Shown: positions 45,752-55,513, numbered from the stretch's first letter. The stretch: DNA of 64,000 bases from Algibacter miyuki (GCF_030409805.1 NZ_JAUFQP010000007.1:248001-312000); one strand, 5' to 3'. Made by a program: numbers and translations. The notes: a model not told the origin generated them from the sequence alone.

Positions 45752-47209
45752 CTACGCTTCGTTTTTTTTATTAGTAACTTTATTTACAGTCGTTCTTGCG
45801 TCCGATCCTGTACCTTCTAAACTATCACCTCTTTCTCTAATGTTCTTATAACGTTCACCAGAAGATTTCAAAATAGTTTTAACCTCTGCTTGTGCAATTA
45901 CTGGGAATGTTCTTGCATATAATAAGAATAATACAAAGAAGAATCCGATAGTTCCAACAAATATTCCAATATCAACAAAGGTTGGAGAGAACATGGTCCA
46001 TGATGATGGTAAGTAATCTCTGTGTAACGATGTTACGATAATTACAAAACGCTCAAACCACATTCCGATGTTTACCACAATTGAGATAAAGAAAGAGAAC
46101 ATAATACTTGTTCTTAATTTCTTGAACCACATAAATTGTGGAGAGAATACATTACAAGACATCATCATCCAGTATGCCCACCAGTAAGGACCGGTTGCTC
46201 TGTTTAAGAATGCATATTGTTCGTATTCTACACCTGAGTACCAAGCGATGAATAACTCAGTAATATAAGCTACACCAACAATTGAACCCGTAATCATGAT
46301 TACAATGTTCATCAATTCGATGTGTTGTACTGTAATATAATCTTCAAGGTTGCACACTTTTCTCATAATAATAAGAAGCGTGTTTACCATAGCAAATCCT
46401 GAGAATACCGCACCTGCAACAAAGTAAGGTGGGAAAATCGTGGTATGCCATCCTGGTATAACCGATGTGGCGAAATCGAAAGATACAATAGTATGTACAG
46501 AAAGTACTAATGGTGTTGCTAAACCTGCAAGTACCAAAGATACTTCTTCAAAACGTTGCCAATCTTTAGCACGACCCGACCAACCGAAACTTAATAAAGC
46601 ATAAATTTTCTTTTGGAATGGTTTTACTGCACGGTCTCTTAGCATCGCGAAATCTGGAAGTAAACCAGTCCACCAGAATACTAAAGATACTGATAAGTAC
46701 GTTGAAATTGCAAATACATCCCAAAGTAATGGCGAGTTAAAGTTTACCCATAATGATCCAAATTGATTTGGAATTGGTAATACCCAATATCCTAACCATG
46801 GACGACCCATGTGAATTACCGGAAATAAACCTGCCTGAACTACAGAGAAGATGGTCATTGCTTCCGCAGAACGGTTAATAGCCATTCTCCATTTTTGACG
46901 GAATAATAAAAGTACTGCTGAAATCAGAGTTCCTGCGTGACCAATACCAACCCACCAAACGAAGTTAGTAATATCCCAGGCCCAACCTACGGTTTTGTTT
47001 AAACCCCAAGTTCCAATACCTGTTGTAATGGTATAAGTAATACACCCAATTCCCCAAAGAAATGCTGCAAGTGCTATAGAAAAAACTATCCACCATTGCT
47101 TATTTGCTTTTCCCTCTACAGGTTTTGCCACATCCACAGTAACGTCGTGGTATGATTTTTCCCCTGTAACTAAAGGTCTTCTAATAGGTGCTTCGTAATG
47201 AGACGCCAT
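45752..47209 (-). CDS. actC: Alternative complex III subunit ActC (NrfD-like)
   Basis: 485 residues, about ten membrane helices. Signatures: WAWDITNFVWWVGIGHAGTLISAVLLLFRQKWR, PNQFGSLWVNFNSPLLWDVFAI and IPGWHTTIFPPYFVAGAVFSG. It carries the quinol-oxidation site together with ActB in the complex III of Rhodothermus and Flavobacterium. It lies 28 bases after actB. Confidence 0.94.
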   Translation of the reverse strand: MASHYEAPIRRPLVTGEKSYHDVTVDVAKPVEGKANKQWWIVFSIALAAFLWGIGCITYTITTGIGTWGLNKTVGWAWDITNFVWWVGIGHAGTLISAVLLLFRQKWRMAINRSAEAMTIFSVVQAGLFPVIHMGRPWLGYWVLPIPNQFGSLWVNFNSPLLWDVFAISTYLSVSLVFWWTGLLPDFAMLRDRAVKPFQKKIYALLSFGWSGRAKDWQRFEEVSLVLAGLATPLVLSVHTIVSFDFATSVIPGWHTTIFPPYFVAGAVFSGFAMVNTLLIIMRKVCNLEDYITVQHIELMNIVIMITGSIVGVAYITELFIAWYSGVEYEQYAFLNRATGPYWWAYWMMMSCNVFSPQFMWFKKLRTSIMFSFFISIVVNIGMWFERFVIIVTSLHRDYLPSSWTMFSPTFVDIGIFVGTIGFFFVLFLLYARTFPVIAQAEVKTILKSSGERYKNIRERGDSLEGTGSDARTTVNKVTNKKNEA

Positions 47210-47237
47210 AATTATATAATTGATTCTTTAATTAGAT

Positions 47238-50200
47238 TTATGCTTCGGTTGTATTTCTCACTTTTGTTTGATACTGTACGTTAGGTTTTGTTCCAACGTG
47301 TTCTAACAAGTGATACATACGGTTATCATCTTTAAGTTTTGCAACTTGACTTTCTTTATCATTGATATCTCCAAATACCATCGCTCCACTGCTACAAGCT
47401 GCAGAACAAGCGGTTTGGAATTCACCATCTTTAATAACACGTCCGTCACGCTTAGCATCAAGAATTGTTTTTTGTGTCATTTGAATACACATAGAACATT
47501 TTTCCATCACACCACGAGAACGTACTACTACGTCTGGGTTTAATACCATACGTCCTAAATCATCATTCATATGATAATCGAACTCATCGTTTCCGTTATA
47601 TAAGAACCAGTTGAAACGACGTACTTTATAAGGGCAGTTATTTGCACAATATCTAGTACCTACACAACGGTTATAAGCCATGTGGTTTTGTCCTTGACGA
47701 CCGTGTGATGTTGCTGCCACTGGACAAACAGTCTCACAAGGTGCGTGGTTACAATGTTGACACATGATTGGTTGAAAAGCAACTTGCGGATTATCCGAAG
47801 CATGCTCCATTTCACCAAACTCACTTAATGAGCTACCTAAACCTGAAATATTATCTTTCTTTTCACTATCACCTGCAAAAGATTCTTCAGATGAATAATA
47901 TCTATCAATACGCAACCAGTGCATATCTCTACTTCTTCTAACTTCAGTTTTACCAACTACTGGTACATTGTTTTCAGCGTGACAAGCGATAACACATGCC
48001 CCACAACCTGTACAAGAGTTTAAGTCGATAGATAAGTTAAAGTGATGTCCAATAGAACGATCAAACTCATCCCATAAATCAACCTCTGGAGACGTTACTG
48101 GAGTTTCCTGATGGTTTAATGATACCATCGGCATTGGATTCCATGTTTGCTTATCCTTCGTATTGAATATTTCTAAAGTCGTTTCTTTAATAATATCACC
48201 ACGTCCCATTAACGTGTTGTGTAATTGCACTGAGGCAAATTCATGCTCACCAGCAGCAACTTCCACTGTTACGTTTTGCGTTGTGTTGAAGTTATGATAT
48301 AATGCATAGGCGTTAACTCCCGTTTGCATTTCTTCTTTTAAACCTTTTGTTTTACCGTAACCAAATGATAAACCAACCGAACCTTTAGCTTGTCCTGGTT
48401 GAATTAATACTGGTACAGTTAAACTTACACCATTTACAGTAACATTAGCATAACTACCGTTTAACGCGCCGTTTGCAACATGTTTGTTCATTAAACCAAG
48501 TGCTTCTGCATCTGCTTTAGAAACCGTTAAATAGTTATCCCAAGATGTTCTTGTAATAGGATCTGGAAATTCTTGTAACCAAGGGTTGTTGGCTTGTTGA
48601 CCATCACCCATTCCTGTTTTAGAATACAATACTAATTCTAAACCAGTTGATTTTGCTGAACCTGCTAAAGCATTCGCTGCAGCTCCACCATTTATAGTAG
48701 AAGATCCGTTAGAACCACCAGCTACAGTAGTTGAAGTTGAAGATGTTGTAATATACTCATCTTTATCTTCCTTTTTAAGTCCAACACCTACAGCAGCACC
48801 ATGAAGCAGTCCACCTACTAAAGTACGATCCTTCTTCTCTTTTAATTCTGTTGTGGTTGTTGTAACCGTTTTAGTTGAAGCATCATTTAAACCTCCTATT
48901 GAAGATCCGTAAACAAACACACCATCGTGTAATGCTTGATTGAATGAATTACCACCTAAAACACTAGAGTTCCAGTTATTCTTAATATAATCATGAAACG
49001 TTTCCTCACTACCTATCCACTTCAATAAAGCATCTTGAAACTGACGCGTATCAAACAACGGACGAATAGTTGGTTGCATTAATGAATAATGCCCTTTCTT
49101 GATTTCAACATCACCCCAAGATTCTAAATAATGTGGTGCTGCTGCAATATATTCTGATTCTGTTGACGTCTCATCTTCTTTTAAAGAAAACGTAATAGAC
49201 AATTCAACCTTTTTTAATCCTTCTAAAAAATCTGAAGATGTTGGTAAGCTATACACTGGGTTAACACCACTCATAATAAGTGCGCCAACTTTACCAGCTT
49301 TCATATCAGCAACTAATTGATCTACTGCTTTATCGCTACCTTGTCTTGTTTTTATTGGTGTATTAGGATCGAAAGCTTTACTTCCTAAGGCTTCGTTAAT
49401 TTCTAATACTAAAGCTTGCGCATTAACGTCCTGTATACCAGAAACGACAACCGCACTACTTCCCGCTTTTTTAAGTTGATTAGCAGCATTTTTTACAGCC
49501 GTATCTAAATGAGCAGGCAATGTTCCAGAAACTGAACCACCAACAACAGCACTATACAATTTAGCTAGTGCTAATTTTTGTTCTGAAGGTGTTAACGGAA
49601 AACGCTTATCTGCATTTGCTCCTGTAAGCGACATATTTGATTCAAACTGAATATGACGAGACATTTTACCATGTGTAGGTACTTTGTTTTTCGAATATCC
49701 TGAATCGAATCCGCCACCTTGCCAATCTCCTAAGAAATCTGCACCAACAGAAACTATAGTCATCGCTTTAGCAAAATCATAATTTGCCAATCCGCGTTCA
49801 CCATATTTAGCTTGGTAAGCATCAAGAGCAGCCGATTCTGAAATAGCATCGTATACTACATGACTTACATTACCATATTTATTTTTGAATTCTGAAATTA
49901 ATTTATCTGTTGAAGGACTTGCAAAAGTTTGTGTTAATAACACGATACTTTTGTTCGCCGCAGCTAAATCTGATAATTTCTTTGTTGTTTCAGCATCAAA
50001 CGTTTCCCATGAAACTGCAGAACCAGCCTTTTTAGGACCTTGAACTCTTAAGCTATCATACAATCCTAAAACCGAAGCATTAACTCTAGCATTTGCACTA
50101 CCATTGGTAGCTGCTAAAACATTGTTTTCAATTTTAATTGGACGGCCTTCGCGAGTTTTAACTAAAACACTTGCAAAATCAAAACCATTCGCTACAGTAG

Positions 50201-50492
50201 TAGCATAATAGTTAGCAACACCAGGAATAATTTCCGTTGGTTGTACTACATAAGGAATTGCTTTTTTAACTGGACCTTCACATGCCGCTAAAGAAGCTGC
50301 AGCAGTACTAAATCCAACATATTTTAAGAAATCGCGACGCGTTGTAGAGCTTTCTTCTAATGTATCTTTATCACCTAAAAATTCATCAGTAGGAATTTCT
50401 GCTACAAACTCGTTTTGTTTTAGCGTCTCAACAATAGAGCTATTTTCGTTTAGCTCTTCAACACTTTTCCAGTATTTCTTGTTTGATGACAT
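47238..50492 (-). CDS. actB: Alternative complex III subunit ActB (molybdopterin-like plus iron-sulfur domains)
   Basis: 1084 residues. A Tat-type signal (TTRRDFLKYVGFSTAAASLAAC) ends in a Cys. The N-terminal part is a molybdopterin-oxidoreductase fold, catalytically empty in this family. The C-terminal ferredoxin part carries CTGCGACVIACHAENN, CQHCNHAPCETVCP, CVGTRYCANNCPYKVRRFNW and CSMCIQMTQ...CSAACSS, consistent with three 4Fe-4S and one 3Fe-4S cluster. A Ser/Thr/Gly-rich insertion around residues 535-625 (TKTVTTTTTELKEK, SSTSTTVAGGSNGSS) separates the halves and looks disordered. Confidence 0.95.
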   Translation of the reverse strand: MSSNKKYWKSVEELNENSSIVETLKQNEFVAEIPTDEFLGDKDTLEESSTTRRDFLKYVGFSTAAASLAACEGPVKKAIPYVVQPTEIIPGVANYYATTVANGFDFASVLVKTREGRPIKIENNVLAATNGSANARVNASVLGLYDSLRVQGPKKAGSAVSWETFDAETTKKLSDLAAANKSIVLLTQTFASPSTDKLISEFKNKYGNVSHVVYDAISESAALDAYQAKYGERGLANYDFAKAMTIVSVGADFLGDWQGGGFDSGYSKNKVPTHGKMSRHIQFESNMSLTGANADKRFPLTPSEQKLALAKLYSAVVGGSVSGTLPAHLDTAVKNAANQLKKAGSSAVVVSGIQDVNAQALVLEINEALGSKAFDPNTPIKTRQGSDKAVDQLVADMKAGKVGALIMSGVNPVYSLPTSSDFLEGLKKVELSITFSLKEDETSTESEYIAAAPHYLESWGDVEIKKGHYSLMQPTIRPLFDTRQFQDALLKWIGSEETFHDYIKNNWNSSVLGGNSFNQALHDGVFVYGSSIGGLNDASTKTVTTTTTELKEKKDRTLVGGLLHGAAVGVGLKKEDKDEYITTSSTSTTVAGGSNGSSTINGGAAANALAGSAKSTGLELVLYSKTGMGDGQQANNPWLQEFPDPITRTSWDNYLTVSKADAEALGLMNKHVANGALNGSYANVTVNGVSLTVPVLIQPGQAKGSVGLSFGYGKTKGLKEEMQTGVNAYALYHNFNTTQNVTVEVAAGEHEFASVQLHNTLMGRGDIIKETTLEIFNTKDKQTWNPMPMVSLNHQETPVTSPEVDLWDEFDRSIGHHFNLSIDLNSCTGCGACVIACHAENNVPVVGKTEVRRSRDMHWLRIDRYYSSEESFAGDSEKKDNISGLGSSLSEFGEMEHASDNPQVAFQPIMCQHCNHAPCETVCPVAATSHGRQGQNHMAYNRCVGTRYCANNCPYKVRRFNWFLYNGNDEFDYHMNDDLGRMVLNPDVVVRSRGVMEKCSMCIQMTQKTILDAKRDGRVIKDGEFQTACSAACSSGAMVFGDINDKESQVAKLKDDNRMYHLLEHVGTKPNVQYQTKVRNTTEA

Positions 50493-50563
50493 ATTATATC
50501 TGAATTACTTCTTTTATTATTACTTATAGTTTCCCGCTTTCGCGAAAAAGAGAAATCATTTTT

Positions 50564-51901
50564 TTAGTAGTGGCACTTACCACATTCTAATCCGCCCATT
50601 TGAGCAGCTGTCAAGTTATCAACACCATATTTCTTAGATAACTCTTCGTGTATCTTCGTGTAATATGCGTTATCTTTTACGTTAACATCTGTTTGTCTAT
50701 GACAGTTAATACACCATCCCATAGTTAATGGAGCGTGTTGGTAAACTTCTTCCATTTCTTGAACTGGCCCGTGACATGTTTGACATTCAACACCAGCAAC
50801 TGTTACGTGTTGTGAGTGGTTAAAGTAAGCAAAATCTGGTAAGTTATGAATACGAACCCATTTAACTGGTTCCGATTCTCCGGTGTACTTTTGTTCCGTA
50901 TCATCCCATCCAGCAGCAGCATAAAGCTTTTTAATTTCGCCGTCGTAGAATTCTTTAGAATACTCTGGAGATGTTTCGCCGTTATATTCATAAACCGATT
51001 TATGACAGTTCATACAAACATTTAACGATGGCACACCTGATGTTTTACTAACTCTTGCAGAAGAGTGACAGTATTTACAATCGATACCATTATCACCAGC
51101 ATGTATTTTATGCGAAAAGTGAATTGGCTGTACTGGTTGGTAACCTTGATCTACACCTATTTGAGATAAATAGCCGTAAACAAAATACGCACTAGATAAC
51201 AAAAAGAAGATAGCAACAACCATTACTAAAAATTGGTTTTGCACAAATGCTTTCCAAATTGGAGTTCTTTCTGAAGCTTCTGGCAATTCAATATTTTGAG
51301 CAGTAGCAAAACGACGTAATGTTTTGTTTACTAAATATAATCCAGCAGCTAAAAGAATAAATAATATTGCTAAAGCACCTAATATAATTTCGTTTGAAAT
51401 TCCACCAGTATCAGAATTTGCTTGAACAGCAACAGCACCTCCAGCAGGAGCGGCAGGAGCTTTCTTTTCTTCAGCAGTATAAGCTAATATATTGCTAATA
51501 TCATCATCTGATAATTGAGGGAAAGCTGTCATTGCAGCACTACCATACTCGTTGTACACTTTGTTTGCATAAGCATCTCCAGATTTGATAACACCTGAAC
51601 TGTTACGAATCCATGCGTCAATCCAAGTACGATCTAAACCTTGCTCGTCAGACAAACGTGCCTCTACATGTCGTAGAGCTGGACCTGTCATCTTCTTATC
51701 TAATTGATGACATGCCGCACAATTGGCATTAAATAAAGATTTCCCTTTTGCAGGATCGCCTTCTTGAGCAGAAAGAGCTGTTGTAAACGCTAATAAAATA
51801 ATTAAGCTGAAACTAAGAGTGTTTTTACTTAATATACGGTGAATCACCTGTCTCATATTGTTGGTTAAATTAACTTCTAAACTTTGGTATGATTTTTTCA
51901 T
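50564..51901 (-). CDS. actA: Alternative complex III subunit ActA with an extra N-terminal cytochrome c domain (six haem motifs)
   Basis: I take the ATG at 51901 (445 residues), which fits a promoter at 51943-51973; an internal ATG at 51856 is the alternative. After the signal (TALSAQ) a class I cytochrome c domain carries CAACH; one membrane helix follows (about 170-190), a second near 225, then the ActA part with CKYCH, CMNCH, CQTCH, CINCH and CGKCH. This gives six CxxCH motifs, against five in classical ActA. First gene of the operon; the fused domain may act as a built-in electron shuttle. Confidence 0.93.
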   Translation of the reverse strand: MKKSYQSLEVNLTNNMRQVIHRILSKNTLSFSLIILLAFTTALSAQEGDPAKGKSLFNANCAACHQLDKKMTGPALRHVEARLSDEQGLDRTWIDAWIRNSSGVIKSGDAYANKVYNEYGSAAMTAFPQLSDDDISNILAYTAEEKKAPAAPAGGAVAVQANSDTGGISNEIILGALAILFILLAAGLYLVNKTLRRFATAQNIELPEASERTPIWKAFVQNQFLVMVVAIFFLLSSAYFVYGYLSQIGVDQGYQPVQPIHFSHKIHAGDNGIDCKYCHSSARVSKTSGVPSLNVCMNCHKSVYEYNGETSPEYSKEFYDGEIKKLYAAAGWDDTEQKYTGESEPVKWVRIHNLPDFAYFNHSQHVTVAGVECQTCHGPVQEMEEVYQHAPLTMGWCINCHRQTDVNVKDNAYYTKIHEELSKKYGVDNLTAAQMGGLECGKCHY

Positions 51902-51942
51902 ATACAAATTATAGAAAAAAATACAGTTAAAAAAATCTCTCG

Positions 51943-51973
51943 CAAAAGTAGTATTAAAAGTCGATTTTAGAAA
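51943..51973 (-). promoter_or_regulatory. Promoter of the act-cox operon
   Basis: On the minus strand TTTC (51973-51970), 19 bases, TACTTTTG (51950-51943): a one-mismatch -33 and an exact TAnnTTTG. It would give a leader of about 35 bases before the ATG at 51901. Confidence 0.65.
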
Positions 51974-52074
51974 TAATAGAGCTACGATAATTAATAATTT
52001 AGAGGGATTCTAAATAACAAATAAACCAAAAATAAATTTATAACGTATACATTTGTACAAAATATTTGGAAACA

Positions 52075-52473
52075 ATGATCGCAATAAAATTGAAAATCAA
52101 ACAACTAAGCCTTATAGGGCTTTTACTCACCTCTACTATTACTTTTTCACAGGCGTCAAATGTCACTATAAATCAAGATAAGAACATTTCTGTTTTATTA
52201 GATTTGAAAAAAGAAATGAATAAAAATGAACACAGTTCTGATCGTTACAAGATTCAAATTTATTCTGGTAATCGTGCTGACGCTCAAAGTGCAAAAAACA
52301 ATTTTAATGAGGCTTTTGGAGAATGGGAACCTTCAATTGAATACGAAACACCAAACTTTAAAATTTGGGCAGGAAATTTTGTAACACGTTTAGAAGCAGA
52401 CAGAGCCCTTAAGAAAATAAAAAACAAATTCCCAAGTGCATTTATCTTTAAACCTAAAAAGGAAAAAAACTAA
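52075..52473 (+). CDS. SPOR-domain secreted protein
   Basis: 132 residues from the ATG at 52075; an in-frame TTG at 52066 adds three residues. Signal peptide to ITFSQA, then a SPOR domain (YKIQIYSGNRADAQSAKNNFNEAF ... FKIWAGNFVTRLEADRALKKIKNKFPSAFIFKP). SPOR domains bind denuded peptidoglycan at septa. A TACATTTG -7 box at 52048-52055 lies just upstream. It diverges from the act-cox operon and has its own strong terminator. Confidence 0.85.
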   Translation: MIAIKLKIKQLSLIGLLLTSTITFSQASNVTINQDKNISVLLDLKKEMNKNEHSSDRYKIQIYSGNRADAQSAKNNFNEAFGEWEPSIEYETPNFKIWAGNFVTRLEADRALKKIKNKFPSAFIFKPKKEKN

Positions 52474-52501
52474 CGCGCTAACATTACCTTTTAAATACAA
52501 C

Positions 52502-52546
52502 AAAACCGCCTTACTCTTTGTTCAAAAAACATAGTAAGGCGGTTTT
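52502..52546 (+). terminator. Terminator downstream of the SPOR gene
   Basis: AAAACCGCCTTACT (52502-52515) pairs perfectly with AGTAAGGCGGTTTT (52533-52546), followed by more T. Confidence 0.9.
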
Positions 52547-52614
52547 TTTTTAGAATACACTGTATTAATAACATGATATTACTCCAGTTAATTATCTATT
52601 CTTATAATTGTAAA

Positions 52615-52956
52615 TTAACCCGAATAAGTTAACGTATCCACCTTAGCCACAGGCACCACTTTTTTAATCTCAGTAATTTTTTTCTCCATCATTCGACGGT
52701 TTAAAAACAGCTCGCTATCTCCTACAACTTCATTAGTAACCGATTTAATAAACTTAAAATAAGGATCACCACGTTCCGTAGTTAAGCGTATATAACACTT
52801 ATTATTAAAAGCTTGTTGTTTGAATAATTCTAACTTTTGTAAACACTGAAATTTTGAAGAACAACCTGTGCTTATAAAACTAATATGTTTAGAATCTGTT
52901 TTTAAAAAGAAGCGATATACCCCTTCCTTATCTGTAAATATTTTAAATAATGGCAT
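52615..52956 (-). CDS. DUF1508-type (YegP-like) protein with two half-repeats
   Basis: 113 residues, no signal peptide. The first half (FKIFTDKEGVYRFFLKTDSKHI ... SSKFQCLQKLELFKQQAF) matches the DUF1508 pattern of a 'G-x-Y/F-R-F-x-L-K' strand followed by 'S..Y.S+..C...I'. The second half (YIRLTTERGDPYFKFIKS ... FLNRRMMEKKITEIKKVV) is a diverged copy. Function unknown. Monocistronic, between the SPOR gene and a 417-base gap. Confidence 0.6.
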   Translation of the reverse strand: MPLFKIFTDKEGVYRFFLKTDSKHISFISTGCSSKFQCLQKLELFKQQAFNNKCYIRLTTERGDPYFKFIKSVTNEVVGDSELFLNRRMMEKKITEIKKVVPVAKVDTLTYSG

Positions 52957-53373
52957 TTGAACATGTTTTAAATAACTGGGGGTAATATTTAAGACACCCT
53001 AAACTGAAAACAGTCACATGTAAACCACACGAAATCAGAGATATTACGATATGTAATGTAAAATAATAGTTCATGTACAGATAATGTAAGATTAGTTTTT
53101 CGATGTGTACACGAAGATTATTTCCGATACATGAAAACATTATAACATTAGAGAAGAAAAACCGCTTATACTAACTTAATACGAACTGTTTTTAATATGA
53201 ATAGCCTTCAGAATTAAGAAAATAATTCTGAAGGCTATTCTAATTTTTCAACGACACCAAGCATGTTCTCATTTCTAACAACATGTTGGTTTTCTATTTA
53301 TTAACACTAGAAGAAGTTCTATTGACAAAATAAATCTCAAACAAACTTACTTTTTCAAACAAGACAGAAATGT
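52957..53373. other. Gene-free region with one long perfect hairpin
   Basis: 417 bases. A 65-codon minus-strand frame at 52943-53140 overlaps the DUF1508 start and shows no family features. The only clear structure is the 18-bp hairpin at 53199-53240. No promoter match to TTTG-N19-TAnnTTTG was found on either strand. Confidence 0.5.
53199..53240. terminator. 18-bp perfect stem-loop, possible terminator
   Basis: GAATAGCCTTCAGAATTA (53199-53216) pairs without mismatch with 53223-53240, loop AGAAAA. On the plus strand TAATTTTTC follows. In the minus direction it lies 134 bases after the ferredoxin gene with only a weak T-tract. Confidence 0.6.
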
Positions 53374-53703
53374 CTAGCTTTCTGGAGCCAATTCCACTTC
53401 TAAACCTTCCATTTCAGGCGTCATCTGTATTTGGCAACCTAAACGGCTATTATCTTTAACATCGAAAGCTTCAGACAACATAGCTTCTTCATCATCACCC
53501 ATCTCTGGCAATTCAGTTTCGCTTAATACGTAACATTGACAAGAAGCACACATCGCCATACCACCACAAATACCAATGGTTCCTTCGGGTGCTAACTCAT
53601 ACGATCGTACAACTTCCATTAAATTCATAGCCATATCTGTAGGGGCTACAATTTCGTGGGTTACACCGTCTCTATCTGTAATTTTAATATTTATATCTTC
53701 CAT
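53374..53703 (-). CDS. 2Fe-2S ferredoxin (adrenodoxin type)
   Basis: 109 residues. Cluster ligands in CGGMAMCASCQCYV (C-x5-C-x2-C) with the fourth Cys in SRLGCQIQM, the spacing of adrenodoxin/Fdx ferredoxins used in Fe-S assembly or with P450s. A TAAATTTG -7 box (minus, 53756-53749) lies 46 bases upstream. It is close to nfu and mrp, so a role in Fe-S metabolism is plausible. Confidence 0.9.
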   Translation of the reverse strand: MEDINIKITDRDGVTHEIVAPTDMAMNLMEVVRSYELAPEGTIGICGGMAMCASCQCYVLSETELPEMGDDEEAMLSEAFDVKDNSRLGCQIQMTPEMEGLEVELAPES

Positions 53704-53817
53704 GTTGTAATTTGTAATGCTATCTGTGATACGTCATGTTTCGTGCCACAAATTTAAGTTTTACTCCTTTATTTTAACACCTTTTATTGAACAAAATAAA
53801 AACTATTGTAAAAAATA

Positions 53818-53852
53818 AAGAATCTTCAAAATTTTTCAATTCGAAGATTCTT
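53818..53852 (-). terminator. Terminator downstream of the mrp-nfu operon
   Basis: AAGAATCTTC (53818-53827) pairs with GAAGATTCTT (53843-53852), followed by a T-rich stretch in the minus direction. Confidence 0.75.
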
Positions 53853-53897
53853 AAATTCAATTTTAATCGTGTCTTTTAAATAAATCAAAATATGAAA

Positions 53898-54143
53898 CTA
53901 TGCTTCAATATTGATTACTTTTTCAATTTTAGGCGCGTATTTTTTTATAGTCATTTCCACACCAGACTTTAGTGTCATTTGATTCACAGAACAACCAACA
54001 CAAGCCCCTTGAAGCTGTACTTTTACAAGTGTATCATTATCTTCAATAGATAATAATGAAATATCGCCACCGTCACTTTGCAAAAACGGACGAATTTCTT
54101 CTAAGGCTTTTTCTACATTTACTTTTACTTCTTCGCTGGTCAT
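53898..54143 (-). CDS. NifU-like Fe-S scaffold (Nfu domain)
   Basis: 81 residues, one Nfu domain: EIRPFLQSDGGDISLLSIED, then GACVGCSVNQMTLKSGVEMTIKK, whose CxxC carries a 4Fe-4S cluster in the dimer. It transfers clusters to target proteins. It starts 4 bases after the Mrp gene, forming a two-gene Fe-S carrier operon. Confidence 0.92.
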   Translation of the reverse strand: MTSEEVKVNVEKALEEIRPFLQSDGGDISLLSIEDNDTLVKVQLQGACVGCSVNQMTLKSGVEMTIKKYAPKIEKVINIEA

Positions 54144-54147
54144 AACT

Positions 54148-55284
54148 TTATTTTTTTGGTGCTGAACATCCAGCCATTGTTGTAATTTTTATAGCTTCAG
54201 TAGGCGGTAAATCTTCATTTCTGTTTACCACTTCTTGCACTACGTTTTGGGTTAACTTTTCAAAAGCTTCTCCTATTGGAGTTCCCGATTGTAATGCTGC
54301 TGGACGACCAACATCACCAGCTTCACGAATACTTTGTACTAGCGGCAACTCGCCTAAAAACGGTACGTTCAAATCTTCTGCTAAGTTCTTTGCACCTTCT
54401 TTTCCGAAGATAAAATATTTATTATCTGGCAATTCTGCTGGAGTAAAGTACGCCATATTTTCAATGATTCCTAAAACAGGAACATTTATACTTTCCTGTT
54501 GAAACATAGCAACTCCTTTTTTAGCATCTGCTAAAGCTACAGTTTGCGGAGTACTTACCACAACTGCACCTGTAATAGGTAAAGATTGCATGATACTTAA
54601 ATGAATATCGCCTGTTCCTGGAGGTAAATCTAAAAGTAAAAAGTCTAACTCGCCCCAATGTGCATCAAAAATCATTTGATTTAATGCTTTTGCAGCCATT
54701 GGTCCACGCCATACTACCGCCTGATCGGGTTGTGTAAAAAAGCCAATAGACAATACTTTAACTCCGTAATTTTCTACAGGTTTCATTTTAGACTTTCCAC
54801 CAATATTTACAGCTAAAGGTTTTTCGTTAGCCACATCGAACATAATTGGAATCGATGGTCCATAAATATCAGCATCTAAAATACCAACCTTAAAGCCCAT
54901 TTTAGCTAAAGTAACCCCTAAATTTGCCGTTACTGTAGATTTTCCAACACCACCTTTTCCTGATGCTACGGCAACTATATTTTGAATTCCAGGAATTGGA
55001 TTCCCTTTTATCACGTTTGCCTTAGGTTTTGCTTGCGCTTCTACCTTTAGGTTAATAGTAATTTTTGCTTTTTCGTAAACTTTCTCGTGGATGGTTTTTA
55101 AAATATCCACCTCGGTACGTTTTTTAGCTTGTAAACTTGGGTTTGTTATGGTAATATCCACAATAACCTCGTCGCCAAAAGTAACCACGTTTTTTACAGC
55201 ACCACTTTCAACCATATTCTGTCCTTCACCAGGCACCGTTATAGATTCAAGCGCTTTTAATATATCTTGTTTGTCTAATTTCAT
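54148..55284 (-). CDS. mrp: Mrp/NBP35-family P-loop ATPase, Fe-S carrier (ApbC)
   Basis: I start at ATG 55284 (378 residues: MKLDKQDILKALESITVPG). The frame stays open 50 codons further, but that part lacks homology features and covers a promoter. An N-terminal DUF59 domain (about 1-90) is followed by the ATPase: deviant Walker A AVASGKGGVGKSTVTANL, DADIYGPSIP, LLLDLPPGTGDIHLS. The C-terminal CSAPKK keeps only part of the usual CxxC. Pairs with nfu downstream. Confidence 0.93.
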   Translation of the reverse strand: MKLDKQDILKALESITVPGEGQNMVESGAVKNVVTFGDEVIVDITITNPSLQAKKRTEVDILKTIHEKVYEKAKITINLKVEAQAKPKANVIKGNPIPGIQNIVAVASGKGGVGKSTVTANLGVTLAKMGFKVGILDADIYGPSIPIMFDVANEKPLAVNIGGKSKMKPVENYGVKVLSIGFFTQPDQAVVWRGPMAAKALNQMIFDAHWGELDFLLLDLPPGTGDIHLSIMQSLPITGAVVVSTPQTVALADAKKGVAMFQQESINVPVLGIIENMAYFTPAELPDNKYFIFGKEGAKNLAEDLNVPFLGELPLVQSIREAGDVGRPAALQSGTPIGEAFEKLTQNVVQEVVNRNEDLPPTEAIKITTMAGCSAPKK

Positions 55285-55354
55285 CTGTATTTTACTAATA
55301 AAACAGGTCTCTAATACGTTAGACGACCTTTTAGTTGAGAATAATTCTAAAGGG

Positions 55355-55385
55355 CAAAGATAAATAATATCGTTGGAAGTGGAAA
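55355..55385 (-). promoter_or_regulatory. mrp-nfu promoter
   Basis: On the minus strand TTTC (55385-55382), 19 bases, TATCTTTG (55362-55355). It would start transcription about 60 bases before ATG 55284, which rules against the longer mrp reading frame. Confidence 0.65.
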
Positions 55386-55513
55386 CACCTAAGTTAGAAG
55401 ATTTAACTATGTTGAGATAGGGTTTAATTATCAAACCTAATTTTTAAACATTTGAATTTTAAAATGGTATAATTTATGTGGTGTAATTATAACATTTTAA
55501 CCCCGCTCTGTTC

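Noticed and set aside
52943-53140. 65-codon minus-strand frame before the DUF1508 gene
   Set aside because: Overlaps the DUF1508 start, no recognisable features, no promoter.
55285-55434. 50-codon upstream extension of Mrp
   Set aside because: It covers the TTTC-N19-TATCTTTG promoter, and Mrp proteins start at the DUF59 domain.
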